DNA from: Bacteroidales bacterium
GTDB taxonomy: Bacteria; Bacteroidota; Bacteroidia; Bacteroidales; Salinivirgaceae
Length of the DNA: 34,702 bases
Direction of reading: 5' to 3'
Assembly (NCBI GenBank): GCA_012519055.1
Contig: JAAYQU010000011.1
Coordinates: 1 to 34,702 of the forward strand
The number at the start of each line of letters is the position of its first letter. Position 1 is the stretch's first letter. Positions 1-8,034 of this stretch are shown piece by piece. Below the pieces are notes generated by a model. The model worked only from the letters and a program-made list of their open reading frames with translations. It was not told the origin of the DNA and searched no databases. The translations under genes and the position numbers were made by a program.

Positions 1-146
1 ATATTGTTGGACAAGTAGTTCAAACAATTGAAAATCCAACAGAAGTACAAACTATCTCTATTGCAAATTATACTACAGGAGTTTATATGGTTACATTGTT
101 TGATAACAACGGAAACTCAACAACACAACGATTTATTAAGCAATGA
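1..146 (+). CDS. 3' end of a T9SS-sorted secreted protein (partial)
   Basis: Only the last 47 codons are in the window, reading from position 3 to a TGA at 144-146. The encoded tail runs IVGQVVQTIE... to ...TTQRFIKQ. This is the end of a type IX secretion C-terminal sorting domain, which directs export through the outer membrane and is usually removed. It is almost identical to the last 47 residues of the next gene (508-2904), in both protein and DNA, so the two are tandem paralogues or have exchanged sequence. The stop codon lies inside a CAAT-rich repeat that starts at 141. The mature protein and its function cannot be inferred from this fragment. Confidence 0.85.
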   Translation, partial: IVGQVVQTIENPTEVQTISIANYTTGVYMVTLFDNNGNSTTQRFIKQ

Positions 147-173
147 ACAATGTGCAATGAGCAATTAACAATT
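141..173 (+). repeat. CAAT-rich dispersed repeat, copy A
   Basis: The segment is built of CAAT units joined by GAA, GTG and GAG steps. It shares an exact 20-nt core (AACAATGTGCAATGAGCAAT) with the minus strand of 16409-16442, and a looser version lies at 31474-31507. It begins at the last sense codon of the upstream gene and supplies that gene's TGA. A 28-bp palindrome of the same family as the one beside copy B lies about 170 bp downstream. Confidence 0.75.
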
Positions 174-298
174 TTCTTAGGAGCGAGAGCAGAGCCAAGC
201 TTGCTTGAGCTCTGCCGAGTGACGAAAGCTGTGTGTTGGGCGCAGTCGAAGTAAAAAGATAATAGAACTGGATTAATCAGCTGAATATTAGCTTGTTG

Positions 299-325
299 TA
301 GAGACGTCATATTATGGCGTCTCTA
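299..325. repeat. Imperfect palindrome, TAGAGACG family
   Basis: The arms TAGAGACG (299-306) and CGTCTCTA (318-325) are exact complements. Inside them CAT/ATG also pairs around a short centre, with one T/G mismatch. The outer arms match those of the perfect 28-bp palindrome 19 bp downstream, so this is a diverged member of the same family. Confidence 0.8.
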
Positions 326-343
326 TTGCAATATCGACACATT

Positions 344-371
344 GTAGAGACGGAGCATGCTCCGTCTCTAC
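344..371. repeat. 28-bp perfect palindrome, copy 1
   Basis: Positions 344-357 read GTAGAGACGGAGCA and 358-371 are the exact reverse complement. The same 28 bp recurs without change at 16379-16406, and a degenerate form with five differences is at 31509-31536. Such palindromes form strong hairpins in RNA. They resemble REP-type elements, but no mobilising gene is in the window. Confidence 0.9.
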
Positions 372-465
372 TTAAAGCCTTTAGGTAATAGAAGTTGCGG
401 AGCACTAGCTCGATGCAACTTTTTTCATAAAAACAGTTGCATTTACTCTTTAAAAGTGATATATT

Positions 466-473
466 TACATTTG
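466..473 (+). promoter_or_regulatory. Candidate Bacteroidota -7 element for the T9SS gene
   Basis: TACATTTG fits the TAnnTTTG consensus, 34 nt before the ATG at 508. The -33 side is weak: the nearest candidates are TTGC at 437-440 and ATTT at 441-444. Confidence 0.5.
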
Positions 474-507
474 GCTTTGCTTGTATCAACTTAAATAACT
501 GCTGATT

Positions 508-2904
508 ATGAAAAAATTCACACTAATTATTGGAATGTTAGTAGTAAGCTTTTCGCTTTTTGCACAACGATTAGCCGAACCTCAACCACGTTTGTCGAAA
601 ATGACAGACGCACCGCAAAACAACGAACAGAGAATTACCTCCAAAACAGGGGAAATAGAGGGTGATATTATTTTTGAAGAGTACTTTAATGCATCAGAGT
701 GGAGCGCAGCCAGCGTTGATGGCGTCGCTGTTCCTGAGAATATGCCCGAAGGATGGAGTGTATTTGACGCTACAGGAAACAACTTCTTCTGGCGTTGGTC
801 AACGGAAGGACCACGAGGTCCATATACCAGTATTCCCTGGAATGTTCCTAACGATCGCATAAAAATTAAATCAACCAGCGATACTCAGTATTGGTGGAGT
901 GAAAAAGGGTTTTTGATGTTCGAGCTTGACTTCTATAACACTACTTCTGAAGGAGAATCAACTGATATAATAATGGATTCGTATATTCAGTTTCCACCTA
1001 TTGAGACTACAGAGAACAATGCAGTAAACGTTCGTTTCGAACAGTATCACCGATTCTGTTGTGCTAGTTACGATATTGGAATAGGACCAAAATTGTACAT
1101 CAGTAGTGACAACACTACCTGGACTGAATTTGATGTAGAACAAGCATCTATTAATGCCACACCTGTAACAAACCCAAGTGTATATGAAATGTCTGTTAGT
1201 AATGTTGCAGCCAATCTATCAACTGTTTATGTTCGACTACACATAAAAGGACTATCTCATTACTATTGGATGGTTGACGATTTTATATTATATGAACCAT
1301 ATTCATACGATGTCAGGTTAAACGGATATTGGGTTGACTATAAAAAAGATAAATGGGCAAATTATTTCACATCCGGATATAATAAAAGATTTACAGGTAC
1401 CCCATATTACAATCCATACTATGCATTTCAAAAAATTTTAACCTCAAGAGCTATTGTTCAAAACTACGGTGCTCTTCCATTTTCAGATGTCCAAATTACT
1501 ACAAAAGTTGTAAAAGAAGATGGAACTATTCTTGATGAAAAATCATCAGTAGTTGTAAGCAGTATTGCACCAGGAGAGATTGACACCTCTTTTGTAGCAA
1601 TACATAATTATCAAATTCCAAAAACAATTGAAAGTGTGGGATCATACTATTACGATGGAGTTGTTTCCGGCTCAGTTGAGGACCAAGTACCTGAAAACAA
1701 CTTATATCGTTACGATTTTAATATTACTGAAAATGTTTTTGGTTATGCAAATCCTTTAACAGCTGGCACCAGTCGCCAAAGCCCATTCATCTCTTATGGT
1801 GCCGTTGATGGCGATGGTGTTGCTGTTGAGTTTTTCTTAAATCCACCAATAGATACTATTCCCGGCACAGAAATACCTGCTCCTTACGTATTTAGAGGTA
1901 TTAACACATATATAAGTAACGATGGGTATAACTGGGACATCTGGAATTCAGAAGATGTAGCTTATCTAACTGCAGAGATTTATGAGTCTGACACTGCGGG
2001 AAATTACGATTTGACTGCACCAATTATATCAAGTGCTTCAACTCCTATCTATTCAACTATGGCTGACACGTGGGTATTCCTGCCGTTTATTTCTGATGGT
2101 GCTTCTGAAAATATTACACCAACAGTTGAGGGTCAAGCATATCTTGCTGTGATTCGTTTTTTCACTGGTAATCAAAAATTCTTTATCGGTGGTGACAAAG
2201 TGACACAACCCTCCTTTCATAGTAATTTTCTTATTATCGGAGAAGAGATGGGTTGGATAGGAACGGAAATAAATATTTCGATGGAGTTAATAGTTGACAA
2301 ATATTTGTCGAATCCGAGGGGTAGCGTAAAAGTTACGGTGCTTGGACCCATACATTGCTATCCAATAGTACCAATGTATAATAGTCCTGTTGAAATTAGA
2401 GTTCCGAATATCAATGAAAATGGCGAACTTATAGGAATTGATATATTAACACAAACTACTGATTTCAATGGGGTTGTTACTTTTGACAACTTAAGAGCAG
2501 GTTCATACACTGTTGCCGCAGCCTTAGTAGTAGAAGGCGGTCAAGCGATTGCTACCGACACAGATGGCAACGAAATATGGGGAAGAACAGGTGTAACCGT
2601 TCAGGGTTCAGGCACTTATGACGTAACTATTATACTTAATTATCCCATCAACATTAATGAACCAAACTTGTTGCGTAATGTTAAATTGTACCCTGTTCCA
2701 TCAAACAACACAGTTACTATCGAAAGCCCTGTAAATATTTCAAGAATAGTTATTAGCAATATTGTTGGACAAGTGGTTCAAACAATTGAAAATCCAACAC
2801 AAATACAAACTATCTCTGTTGCAAACTATGCTACAGGAGTTTACATGGTTACATTGTTTGATAACAACGGAAATTCGGCAACACAACGCTTAATCAAACA
2901 TTAA
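508..2904 (+). CDS. T9SS type A sorting domain protein with adhesin-like jelly-roll region
   Basis: A 798-residue exported protein. The signal peptide (MKKFTLIIGMLVVSFSLFAQ) ends at about residue 20. Residues about 50-270 look like a cleaved-adhesin / choice-of-anchor-J jelly-roll: EEYFN near the start, MPEGWSVFDATG, and WMVDDFILYEP closing the domain. A CARDB-like beta region follows (about 310-410), then a region of unknown fold, and a CarboxypepD_reg-like or SdrD-B-like segment (about 600-710). The last 80 residues are a T9SS C-terminal domain (NVKLYPVPSNNTVTIES, ATGVYMVTLFDNNG). It is probably secreted or surface-anchored. The substrate is unknown and no catalytic motif was recognised. 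The C-terminus is nearly identical to that of the truncated gene at 1-146. A terminator follows at 2929. Confidence 0.9.
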   Translation: MKKFTLIIGMLVVSFSLFAQRLAEPQPRLSKMTDAPQNNEQRITSKTGEIEGDIIFEEYFNASEWSAASVDGVAVPENMPEGWSVFDATGNNFFWRWSTEGPRGPYTSIPWNVPNDRIKIKSTSDTQYWWSEKGFLMFELDFYNTTSEGESTDIIMDSYIQFPPIETTENNAVNVRFEQYHRFCCASYDIGIGPKLYISSDNTTWTEFDVEQASINATPVTNPSVYEMSVSNVAANLSTVYVRLHIKGLSHYYWMVDDFILYEPYSYDVRLNGYWVDYKKDKWANYFTSGYNKRFTGTPYYNPYYAFQKILTSRAIVQNYGALPFSDVQITTKVVKEDGTILDEKSSVVVSSIAPGEIDTSFVAIHNYQIPKTIESVGSYYYDGVVSGSVEDQVPENNLYRYDFNITENVFGYANPLTAGTSRQSPFISYGAVDGDGVAVEFFLNPPIDTIPGTEIPAPYVFRGINTYISNDGYNWDIWNSEDVAYLTAEIYESDTAGNYDLTAPIISSASTPIYSTMADTWVFLPFISDGASENITPTVEGQAYLAVIRFFTGNQKFFIGGDKVTQPSFHSNFLIIGEEMGWIGTEINISMELIVDKYLSNPRGSVKVTVLGPIHCYPIVPMYNSPVEIRVPNINENGELIGIDILTQTTDFNGVVTFDNLRAGSYTVAAALVVEGGQAIATDTDGNEIWGRTGVTVQGSGTYDVTIILNYPININEPNLLRNVKLYPVPSNNTVTIESPVNISRIVISNIVGQVVQTIENPTQIQTISVANYATGVYMVTLFDNNGNSATQRLIKH

Positions 2905-2928
2905 TTTAGCAAACTAATAAATTATTAT

Positions 2929-2962
2929 AAAAAAGGGGTGGCTTTAAAGTCTCCCCTTTTTT
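2929..2962 (+). terminator. Intrinsic terminator after the T9SS gene
   Basis: AAAAAAGGGG (2929-2938) pairs with CCCCTTTTTT (2953-2962) across a 14-nt loop, giving a stem that ends in a T run. It lies 25 bp after the stop codon. Confidence 0.85.
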
Positions 2963-2966
2963 ATTC

Positions 2967-2992
2967 ACGGTCACTGAGTTTATCGAAGTGAC
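2967..2992. repeat. GGTCACT...AGTGAC inverted repeat, copy 1
   Basis: A 26-bp segment (core GGTCACTGAGTTTATCGAAG) recurs at 25395-25420 with one base changed. GTCACT and AGTGAC form a small hairpin. It lies between converging genes; at the other site it lies between two plus-strand genes. Confidence 0.75.
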
Positions 2993-3053
2993 AGACATAA
3001 GCCCCTGGTGGTGGCTTCGATTGCTGCGCACTCAGCCACCAAAACACAAAAAA

Positions 3054-3086
3054 GAGGCTGTCTCTTTGTAATTTCGAGACAGCCTC
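3054..3086. terminator. Hairpin at the korB 3' end
   Basis: GAGGCTGTCTC (3054-3064) and GAGACAGCCTC (3076-3086) form a perfect 11-bp stem with an 11-nt loop, 24 bp beyond the korB stop. Short A/T runs flank it (TTTTTTGTG on the minus side), so it probably ends korAB transcription and may also block read-through from the left. Confidence 0.8.
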
Positions 3087-3110
3087 CATTTTATAAAACA
3101 AATAATAAAT

Positions 3111-4124
3111 TTATTTCACTACCCACGTATTGCCTGAATTAAGCAAATCGTCCATATTTTTAATTTTTGCTTTTTGCTTAACTTCTGCAATCTGATCTGT
3201 AACTCTTTGATCATAAGATTCTCCTTTAACTGAGCGAATTACTCCAAGAGCAACGGGCAGATCAGGATACGCCATATTGCTTAACATCAAATGTATCCCG
3301 GGATGTTTCTGATGTGCATCATGTACAAGAATATCATCTATGGTATAGCCATCTTTACCAATAGTAACCGCTTTTAGTTTAAGTCCTTCAAGTACCAAAC
3401 CTTTATCCTTGTCTTTGCCAAAAATCATCTTCTCACCATGTTTCAAAACAATTGTTCTATCGTCTCTGAATTCTTTAGAAGTGAACATTTCATGTGTTCC
3501 GTCATTGAAAATCACGCAGTTCACCAACGACTCGATAACAGCCGCTCCTTTAAAACGAGCTGCCTCCTCGAAAATTTCGCTTGAAAGCTGTACCATTACA
3601 TCAATTGTTCTGGCAAAAAAGTGTCCTTGAGCACCAATAACCAATTCACCGGGTCTAAATGGAGCCTCGACTGTTCCATATGGAGATGTTTTAGTTATTG
3701 CACCAAATTTTGATGTTGGTGAATATTGACCTTTTGTTAGTCCATATATTTCGTTGTTAAACAAAACGATGTTTAAGTCGATATTACGTCTCACTTCGTG
3801 TATAAAGTGGTTCCCTCCTATGGCGAGGGCATCTCCGTCGCCGGTTATTTGCCATATACATAGGTCTGGATTAGCTGTTTTTAAGCCCGAAGCAATTGCC
3901 GAGGCTCTACCGTGTATTCCGTGAAATCCGTATGTTGATACATAGTAAGGGAATCTTGACGAGCAACCTATACCCGATACAACGACTACTTTCTCTTTGG
4001 GACAACCCACGTTAGCCATTGCTTTAAGAATTGAGTTTAATATTGCGTGGTCTCCACAACCGGGACACCAACGAACCTCTTGGTCACTTTTAAAATCTGC
4101 TGGTTTATATTGTATATCTGCCAT
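3111..4124 (-). CDS. korB: 2-oxoglutarate (2-oxoacid):ferredoxin oxidoreductase, beta subunit
   Basis: A 337-residue thiamine-diphosphate-binding subunit. With the alpha/gamma subunit it oxidatively decarboxylates a 2-oxoacid (most likely 2-oxoglutarate) to the acyl-CoA and reduces ferredoxin in the cytoplasm. RWCPGCGDHAIL (residues 19-30) is the characteristic N-terminal motif, and GDGDALAIGGNH is the TPP/Mg signature. VLFNNEIYGLTKGQ is the conserved segment seen in KorB proteins. The length is normal for the family. It starts 2 nt after the korA stop, so the two are translated as a unit. The lack of a 4Fe-4S ferredoxin domain is usual for this subgroup. Substrate choice (2-oxoglutarate rather than pyruvate or branched-chain oxoacids) rests on overall resemblance. 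Confidence 0.93.
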   Translation of the reverse strand: MADIQYKPADFKSDQEVRWCPGCGDHAILNSILKAMANVGCPKEKVVVVSGIGCSSRFPYYVSTYGFHGIHGRASAIASGLKTANPDLCIWQITGDGDALAIGGNHFIHEVRRNIDLNIVLFNNEIYGLTKGQYSPTSKFGAITKTSPYGTVEAPFRPGELVIGAQGHFFARTIDVMVQLSSEIFEEAARFKGAAVIESLVNCVIFNDGTHEMFTSKEFRDDRTIVLKHGEKMIFGKDKDKGLVLEGLKLKAVTIGKDGYTIDDILVHDAHQKHPGIHLMLSNMAYPDLPVALGVIRSVKGESYDQRVTDQIAEVKQKAKIKNMDDLLNSGNTWVVK

Positions 4125-4126
4125 GA

Positions 4127-5974
4127 TTATTTCTCCTCTAATATTTTTATGAAGTGTTCCTCCAATTCGTGTACTGTAAATGGTAGTCCCGCTAATTTAT
4201 TGTATTGCAAATAGTTAAATTGCGGATATTTTATTCTCAAGAAGTTTGCGAATTGACCAAAGTTTAATTCACAAACAACTATTCGTTTGAAATTTGCAAA
4301 TATCTCTGCCACGTTAGTCGGTAGCGGATTGATATAGTTAAAATGACATAAGCTAACATCTTTTCCTGCTTTACGCATATTTTTCACTGCATTATACAGG
4401 TGACCATATGTTCCTCCCCATCCTACTACTAACAAGTCACCTTTCTCTGCTCCGTAAACAGTTTGCTTAGGAATAACGTTCTGCACGCGCTCTACCTTTT
4501 CATTACGGAGGTTGCTCATTATTTGGTGATTTTCAGGAACATAAGACACAGTTCCAGTAATGTTCATTTTTTCTAATCCTCCAACACGGTGTTCCATTCC
4601 TGGTGTTCCTGGTATTGCCCAATAGCGATTTAAGAACTCTTCATTACGTGCATAGGGTTGATATTTTTCACCTTTTTTTGCGTAAGGAGGTTTTATTTCT
4701 GGATAATCCTTCATTGAAGGTATTCTCCATGGCTCACTTCCGTTAGCAAGGAAACCGTCAGTAAGTAAAATTACTGGCGTCATATGTTCGAGGGCTATTT
4801 TTGCCGATTCGAAAGCGTATTGGAAACAGTTACTTGGCGTAGATGCAGCAATTACAACTACAGGACACTCTCCATTACGACCATATAATGCTTGCATCAA
4901 ATCTGACTGCTCTGTTTTTGTTGGTAATCCAGTTGATGGACCTCCACGCTGAACGTCAACGATAACTAATGGCAACTCTGTAATTACAGCTAATCCAATA
5001 GCCTCGGATTTAAGTGACAATCCGGGTCCTGATGTTGATGTCGCTGCCAAATCGCCTCCATATGCTGCTCCAATAGCTGTACAAATACCCGCGATTTCGT
5101 CTTCAGCTTGGAAAGTCTTAACACCTAAGTCTTTGCGCATTGAAAGTTCTGCAAGAATTTCTGTAGCAGGAGTGATAGGATATGATCCAAGGAAAAGTTC
5201 CAAACCGGCTTTTTCTGCTGCAGCAAGAAGTCCCCAGGCAGTTGCTGTATTACCATTAATATTTCTGTATGTACCAGGCTTTTGTTTAGCAGGGGCAACG
5301 TTTACACGTCTGCTTGCAAGTGCCTCAATTGTTTCTGCGTAGTGATATCCTGCTTCTAAAACTTTCTTATTTGAATTCATTACATCAGGCTTTTTCCCAA
5401 ACTTATCTTTCAAATAAGTAAAAGTGTGTTCAAGAGGAAGGTTAAACATAAAGTATGTCATTCCCAGAGCAAACATATTACGCGTACGCAAAACACTTTT
5501 GTTATCAGTAGTAATATCTTTTATTGCTTCTTGTGTTAATGTTGTAATGGGAGCTTCAACAATATTAAAATCTCCTTTTTTGAACTCGGGAAGTGGATTT
5601 TCTTTATAGCCCGCTCTTTCTATGTTTTTATCGATGAATGCATCACTATTAACAATGATTGTTCCTCCCGGTTTTATCCAGCGTGTATTTGCTTTAAGTG
5701 CTGCGGGGTTCATTGCTACTAAAACGTCGCAAAAATCGCCTGGGGTTGTAACTTGATCATTGCCAAAATGCAATTGAAATCCTGACACACCTCCAACTGT
5801 GCCTTGAGGGGCTCTAATCTCCGCTGGATAATCAGGAAAGGTTGAAACATCGTTACCTAAAAGGGCTGATGTGTTCGAGAATTGCGTTCCGGTTAGCTGC
5901 ATCCCATCACCTGAGTCGCCTGAAAACCGGATTACTACACTCTCCTTCTCAATTAATTTCTTTTTTTCTGCCAT
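4127..5974 (-). CDS. korA: 2-oxoglutarate (2-oxoacid):ferredoxin oxidoreductase, fused gamma-alpha subunit
   Basis: A 615-residue fusion. Residues about 10-190 are the gamma domain, beginning VVIRFSGDSGDGMQLTG and including PAEIRAPQGTVGGVSGFQ. Residues about 240-615 are the alpha domain (pyrimidine-binding), with GLELFLGSYPITPATEILAE, QAEDEIAGICTAIGAAYGG and TSGPGLSLKSEAIGLAV. This gene order and fusion are typical of the Bacteroidota and of actinobacterial KorAB. It partners KorB, encoded 2 nt downstream. A promoter with full -33 and -7 elements lies at 6137-6168, giving an untranslated leader of about 150 nt. The enzyme works in the reductive or oxidative TCA segment and implies a ferredoxin-based, low-potential metabolism. 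Confidence 0.93.
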   Translation of the reverse strand: MAEKKKLIEKESVVIRFSGDSGDGMQLTGTQFSNTSALLGNDVSTFPDYPAEIRAPQGTVGGVSGFQLHFGNDQVTTPGDFCDVLVAMNPAALKANTRWIKPGGTIIVNSDAFIDKNIERAGYKENPLPEFKKGDFNIVEAPITTLTQEAIKDITTDNKSVLRTRNMFALGMTYFMFNLPLEHTFTYLKDKFGKKPDVMNSNKKVLEAGYHYAETIEALASRRVNVAPAKQKPGTYRNINGNTATAWGLLAAAEKAGLELFLGSYPITPATEILAELSMRKDLGVKTFQAEDEIAGICTAIGAAYGGDLAATSTSGPGLSLKSEAIGLAVITELPLVIVDVQRGGPSTGLPTKTEQSDLMQALYGRNGECPVVVIAASTPSNCFQYAFESAKIALEHMTPVILLTDGFLANGSEPWRIPSMKDYPEIKPPYAKKGEKYQPYARNEEFLNRYWAIPGTPGMEHRVGGLEKMNITGTVSYVPENHQIMSNLRNEKVERVQNVIPKQTVYGAEKGDLLVVGWGGTYGHLYNAVKNMRKAGKDVSLCHFNYINPLPTNVAEIFANFKRIVVCELNFGQFANFLRIKYPQFNYLQYNKLAGLPFTVHELEEHFIKILEEK

Positions 5975-6341
5975 AACTGACTCTATTTAATTGTAAAAAA
6001 AACTGCTTAAAGTATTTTTTCGCCTATTCTCAGGTATTTGTTGAAATTGTATTTACCTGATAATTTTTGCTATAAAAAACCTTATGCAGCTTCCTATTTT
6101 ATTTTATTCAATAGTTTGTTTTATTCAATTCAAAAACAAAATTACTCAATATTTTGCCATAAGCCAAACTCTTTTACAATTTAATTCAACACATTACTGA
6201 TCATCAATACTTTAGTTTAGAATAAAGGTTGTTGTAATGCATAGTAAAAGCGAACCGGCGTATTAAACCATTATTTGCCATTTGCAAAACTGTTTTATCG
6301 ATGATTACGCATGTTTGAGTTGTTTACTCTCAAACTTTAGA
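5975..6341. other. Intergenic region: korAB leader and promoter
   Basis: This 367-bp gap carries the korAB promoter (6137-6168) and its leader. The leader has a weak CAGGTA...TACCTG pairing at 6031-6059. Between 6170 and 6341 nothing beyond AT-rich sequence is recognised; it must hold the 3' end of the sensor transcript, but no clear terminator is visible. Confidence 0.6.
6137..6168 (-). promoter_or_regulatory. korAB promoter
   Basis: Read on the minus strand: TTTG (6168-6165), a 20-nt spacer, then TAATTTTG (6144-6137). This is a complete match to the Bacteroidota TTTG-N19-21-TAnnTTTG pattern. Transcription would begin near 6130. Confidence 0.75.
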
Positions 6342-7949
6342 TTATTTCCCTGTAGATTTAAGCGTATTTATTGTTTCTTCAAGTTTTTGGTTTTCTACCT
6401 TTATTAGTTCTAGCTCTTCGATTAGTATTTCTTCTCTGGCTCTCATCTGCTCTTGAGTTGATTGCATTTCTTCCATATTTTGACGCAACTCCTCCTCTTG
6501 TGCTTTCATTTGCATTGCCTGCTCGTTGGTTTGTTCAAGCAGTTTTTCTGTTCTTAGGTTTGCTTTCATCTTAATAATTGTCGAAGCAAGGGTTTCAGAT
6601 ACCTTTTCTACGAGTTCTATCGAATGTGACTCAATTTCATTAAGGCTCGCTAATTCAATAGCGCCTACAACTTCGTTGTCGGTTTTTAAGGGTATTATTA
6701 GTAATTCTTTAGGACTGCTTTCTCCTAAGCCGGATACTATGTTAATGTAGTCGTCAGGAAGTTTTTTTATATATATTTTTTCTTTTTCTAATATGCATTC
6801 CCCAACAAGTCCTTCGCCAGGCATTAAGGTCTTTTTTTCTAATCTCCTGCGGTTGTATGCATAACAGGCTACCATTTCAATAAATATATCGTCTGTTTCA
6901 TTATTTACCATAAAAACCCCACCCATATTTGCCCCAACATAAGTTACAAGATTGCTTACTATTTTGTATGAAAGCTCATCAATATTATTGATATCTTGCC
7001 GCAATATATCCGAAATAGCTGTTACACCTCTGTTAACCCAGTTTTGTTGCTCAATTTCTACTTGTTGCTGCTTTTCAATTTCTTGTGTAGAGGCGAGTTT
7101 GTCTCGCATGTTTATCAGTGATTTCCCTAAAACATCTTCGTCGCTTATGAGTGGTAGCTGGGCATTTAGATCCCCTTTTGCTATTTCGTCCGCGAAAAGT
7201 GCTTTTCTCTCAATCTCAACAATAAGTTGATCTATTGATTGCGTCATTTCTCCTATTTCATCGTGACGGTGCTCATTTATTTTATTAGTTGCTTTCCCGT
7301 TTGCAATGTCGCCAATTATTGTTTTTACTTTTTTTATTGCTTCGAATATTGGGTTTACAATGTACCTATTGCTGAGTAAAAACAGTATTATTCCTAATAT
7401 AACAGATAAAACAATTGCTGTCCTTAATTTTGTAAGACCTCTAAATAACTCTTCTTCATAAAAATTTACAACTAAATAGGCATCGTATGGCTTAAAATAG
7501 CTGATATACTGCCACTTAACCCTATTGTCAACCGAAAAAAGATATTTAAAATACCCCGATCCTTCACCATAGGAGAGTCTTTTTATGTGATTTTCTGCAT
7601 TCAATTCATTAGTGCCTTCTTTCCACGGGTGTAATAGAAAATCTCCTTGCTGAGTTACAAGAAATGGATATCCCGTTTCGAAATACTTTCGTTCTTCAAA
7701 ATATGGCTTGAGCATTTCATAGTCGGTTTCTGTAAATCCACTGTCAGTCAGAATTGCCACCATAGACATAATTTCCGATATATCACGCAAGCTACTCATC
7801 ATCATACCGTGGGTATCATCTAATATTTTTTTAACTTGTTGACGGTACGTCCAATATAACGCTAGTACTGTAAAAGTTAAAAATATTAATAATAGTGACC
7901 TTACCTTGGTCTGTATGCTCAACTTTCTATAAAATTTTATCAATCTCAT
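6342..7949 (-). CDS. Membrane sensor: Cache - HAMP - GAF - coiled coil, no enzymatic output domain
   Basis: A 535-residue protein with two membrane helices (residues about 17-35 and 176-198). They flank a periplasmic Cache-like domain (GYPFLVTQQGDFLLHPW at 93-109). A HAMP segment follows (about 199-250), then a second HAMP-like stretch (FADEIAKGDLNAQ), a GAF domain (about 325-460: YVGANMGGVFMVNN, CYAYNRRRLEKK, PGEGLVGE) and a charged coiled coil (460-533). No histidine kinase, GGDEF, EAL, methyl-accepting or phosphatase domain follows, so the signal is probably passed to a partner. It lies 85 bp downstream of an SLC13 transporter gene on the same strand, which suggests that it senses the same anion. 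The GAF part is homologous to the open-ended gene at 33871. Confidence 0.85.
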   Translation of the reverse strand: MRLIKFYRKLSIQTKVRSLLLIFLTFTVLALYWTYRQQVKKILDDTHGMMMSSLRDISEIMSMVAILTDSGFTETDYEMLKPYFEERKYFETGYPFLVTQQGDFLLHPWKEGTNELNAENHIKRLSYGEGSGYFKYLFSVDNRVKWQYISYFKPYDAYLVVNFYEEELFRGLTKLRTAIVLSVILGIILFLLSNRYIVNPIFEAIKKVKTIIGDIANGKATNKINEHRHDEIGEMTQSIDQLIVEIERKALFADEIAKGDLNAQLPLISDEDVLGKSLINMRDKLASTQEIEKQQQVEIEQQNWVNRGVTAISDILRQDINNIDELSYKIVSNLVTYVGANMGGVFMVNNETDDIFIEMVACYAYNRRRLEKKTLMPGEGLVGECILEKEKIYIKKLPDDYINIVSGLGESSPKELLIIPLKTDNEVVGAIELASLNEIESHSIELVEKVSETLASTIIKMKANLRTEKLLEQTNEQAMQMKAQEEELRQNMEEMQSTQEQMRAREEILIEELELIKVENQKLEETINTLKSTGK

Positions 7950-8034
7950 CTTAACGCCGTATAACTATCTTTAAATAAGTCGTTTAATATAATAATGTTT
8001 ATGTTGATAAAAAACACATCTATTAATTTCATAT

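Larger units (their letters stand above)
147..507. other. Intergenic region rich in small repeats
   Basis: This 361-bp gap holds no convincing coding sequence. It contains the CAAT repeat, a GC-richer stretch at about 180-260 (with GCGCAGTCGAAGT, resembling a GGAGTCGAA segment at 25383), two palindromes at 299-325 and 344-371, and a candidate promoter for the next gene at 466-473. Confidence 0.7.

Noticed and set aside
307-489. Minus-strand frame whose sequence includes RDGACSVST
   Set aside because: It is a translation of the TAGAGACG palindrome and flanking intergenic DNA, the same artefact as at the murF-alr 5' end.
6031-6059. Possible riboswitch-like hairpin CAGGTA...TACCTG in the korAB leader
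   Set aside because: Only six base pairs, a long loop, and no match to a known riboswitch consensus.
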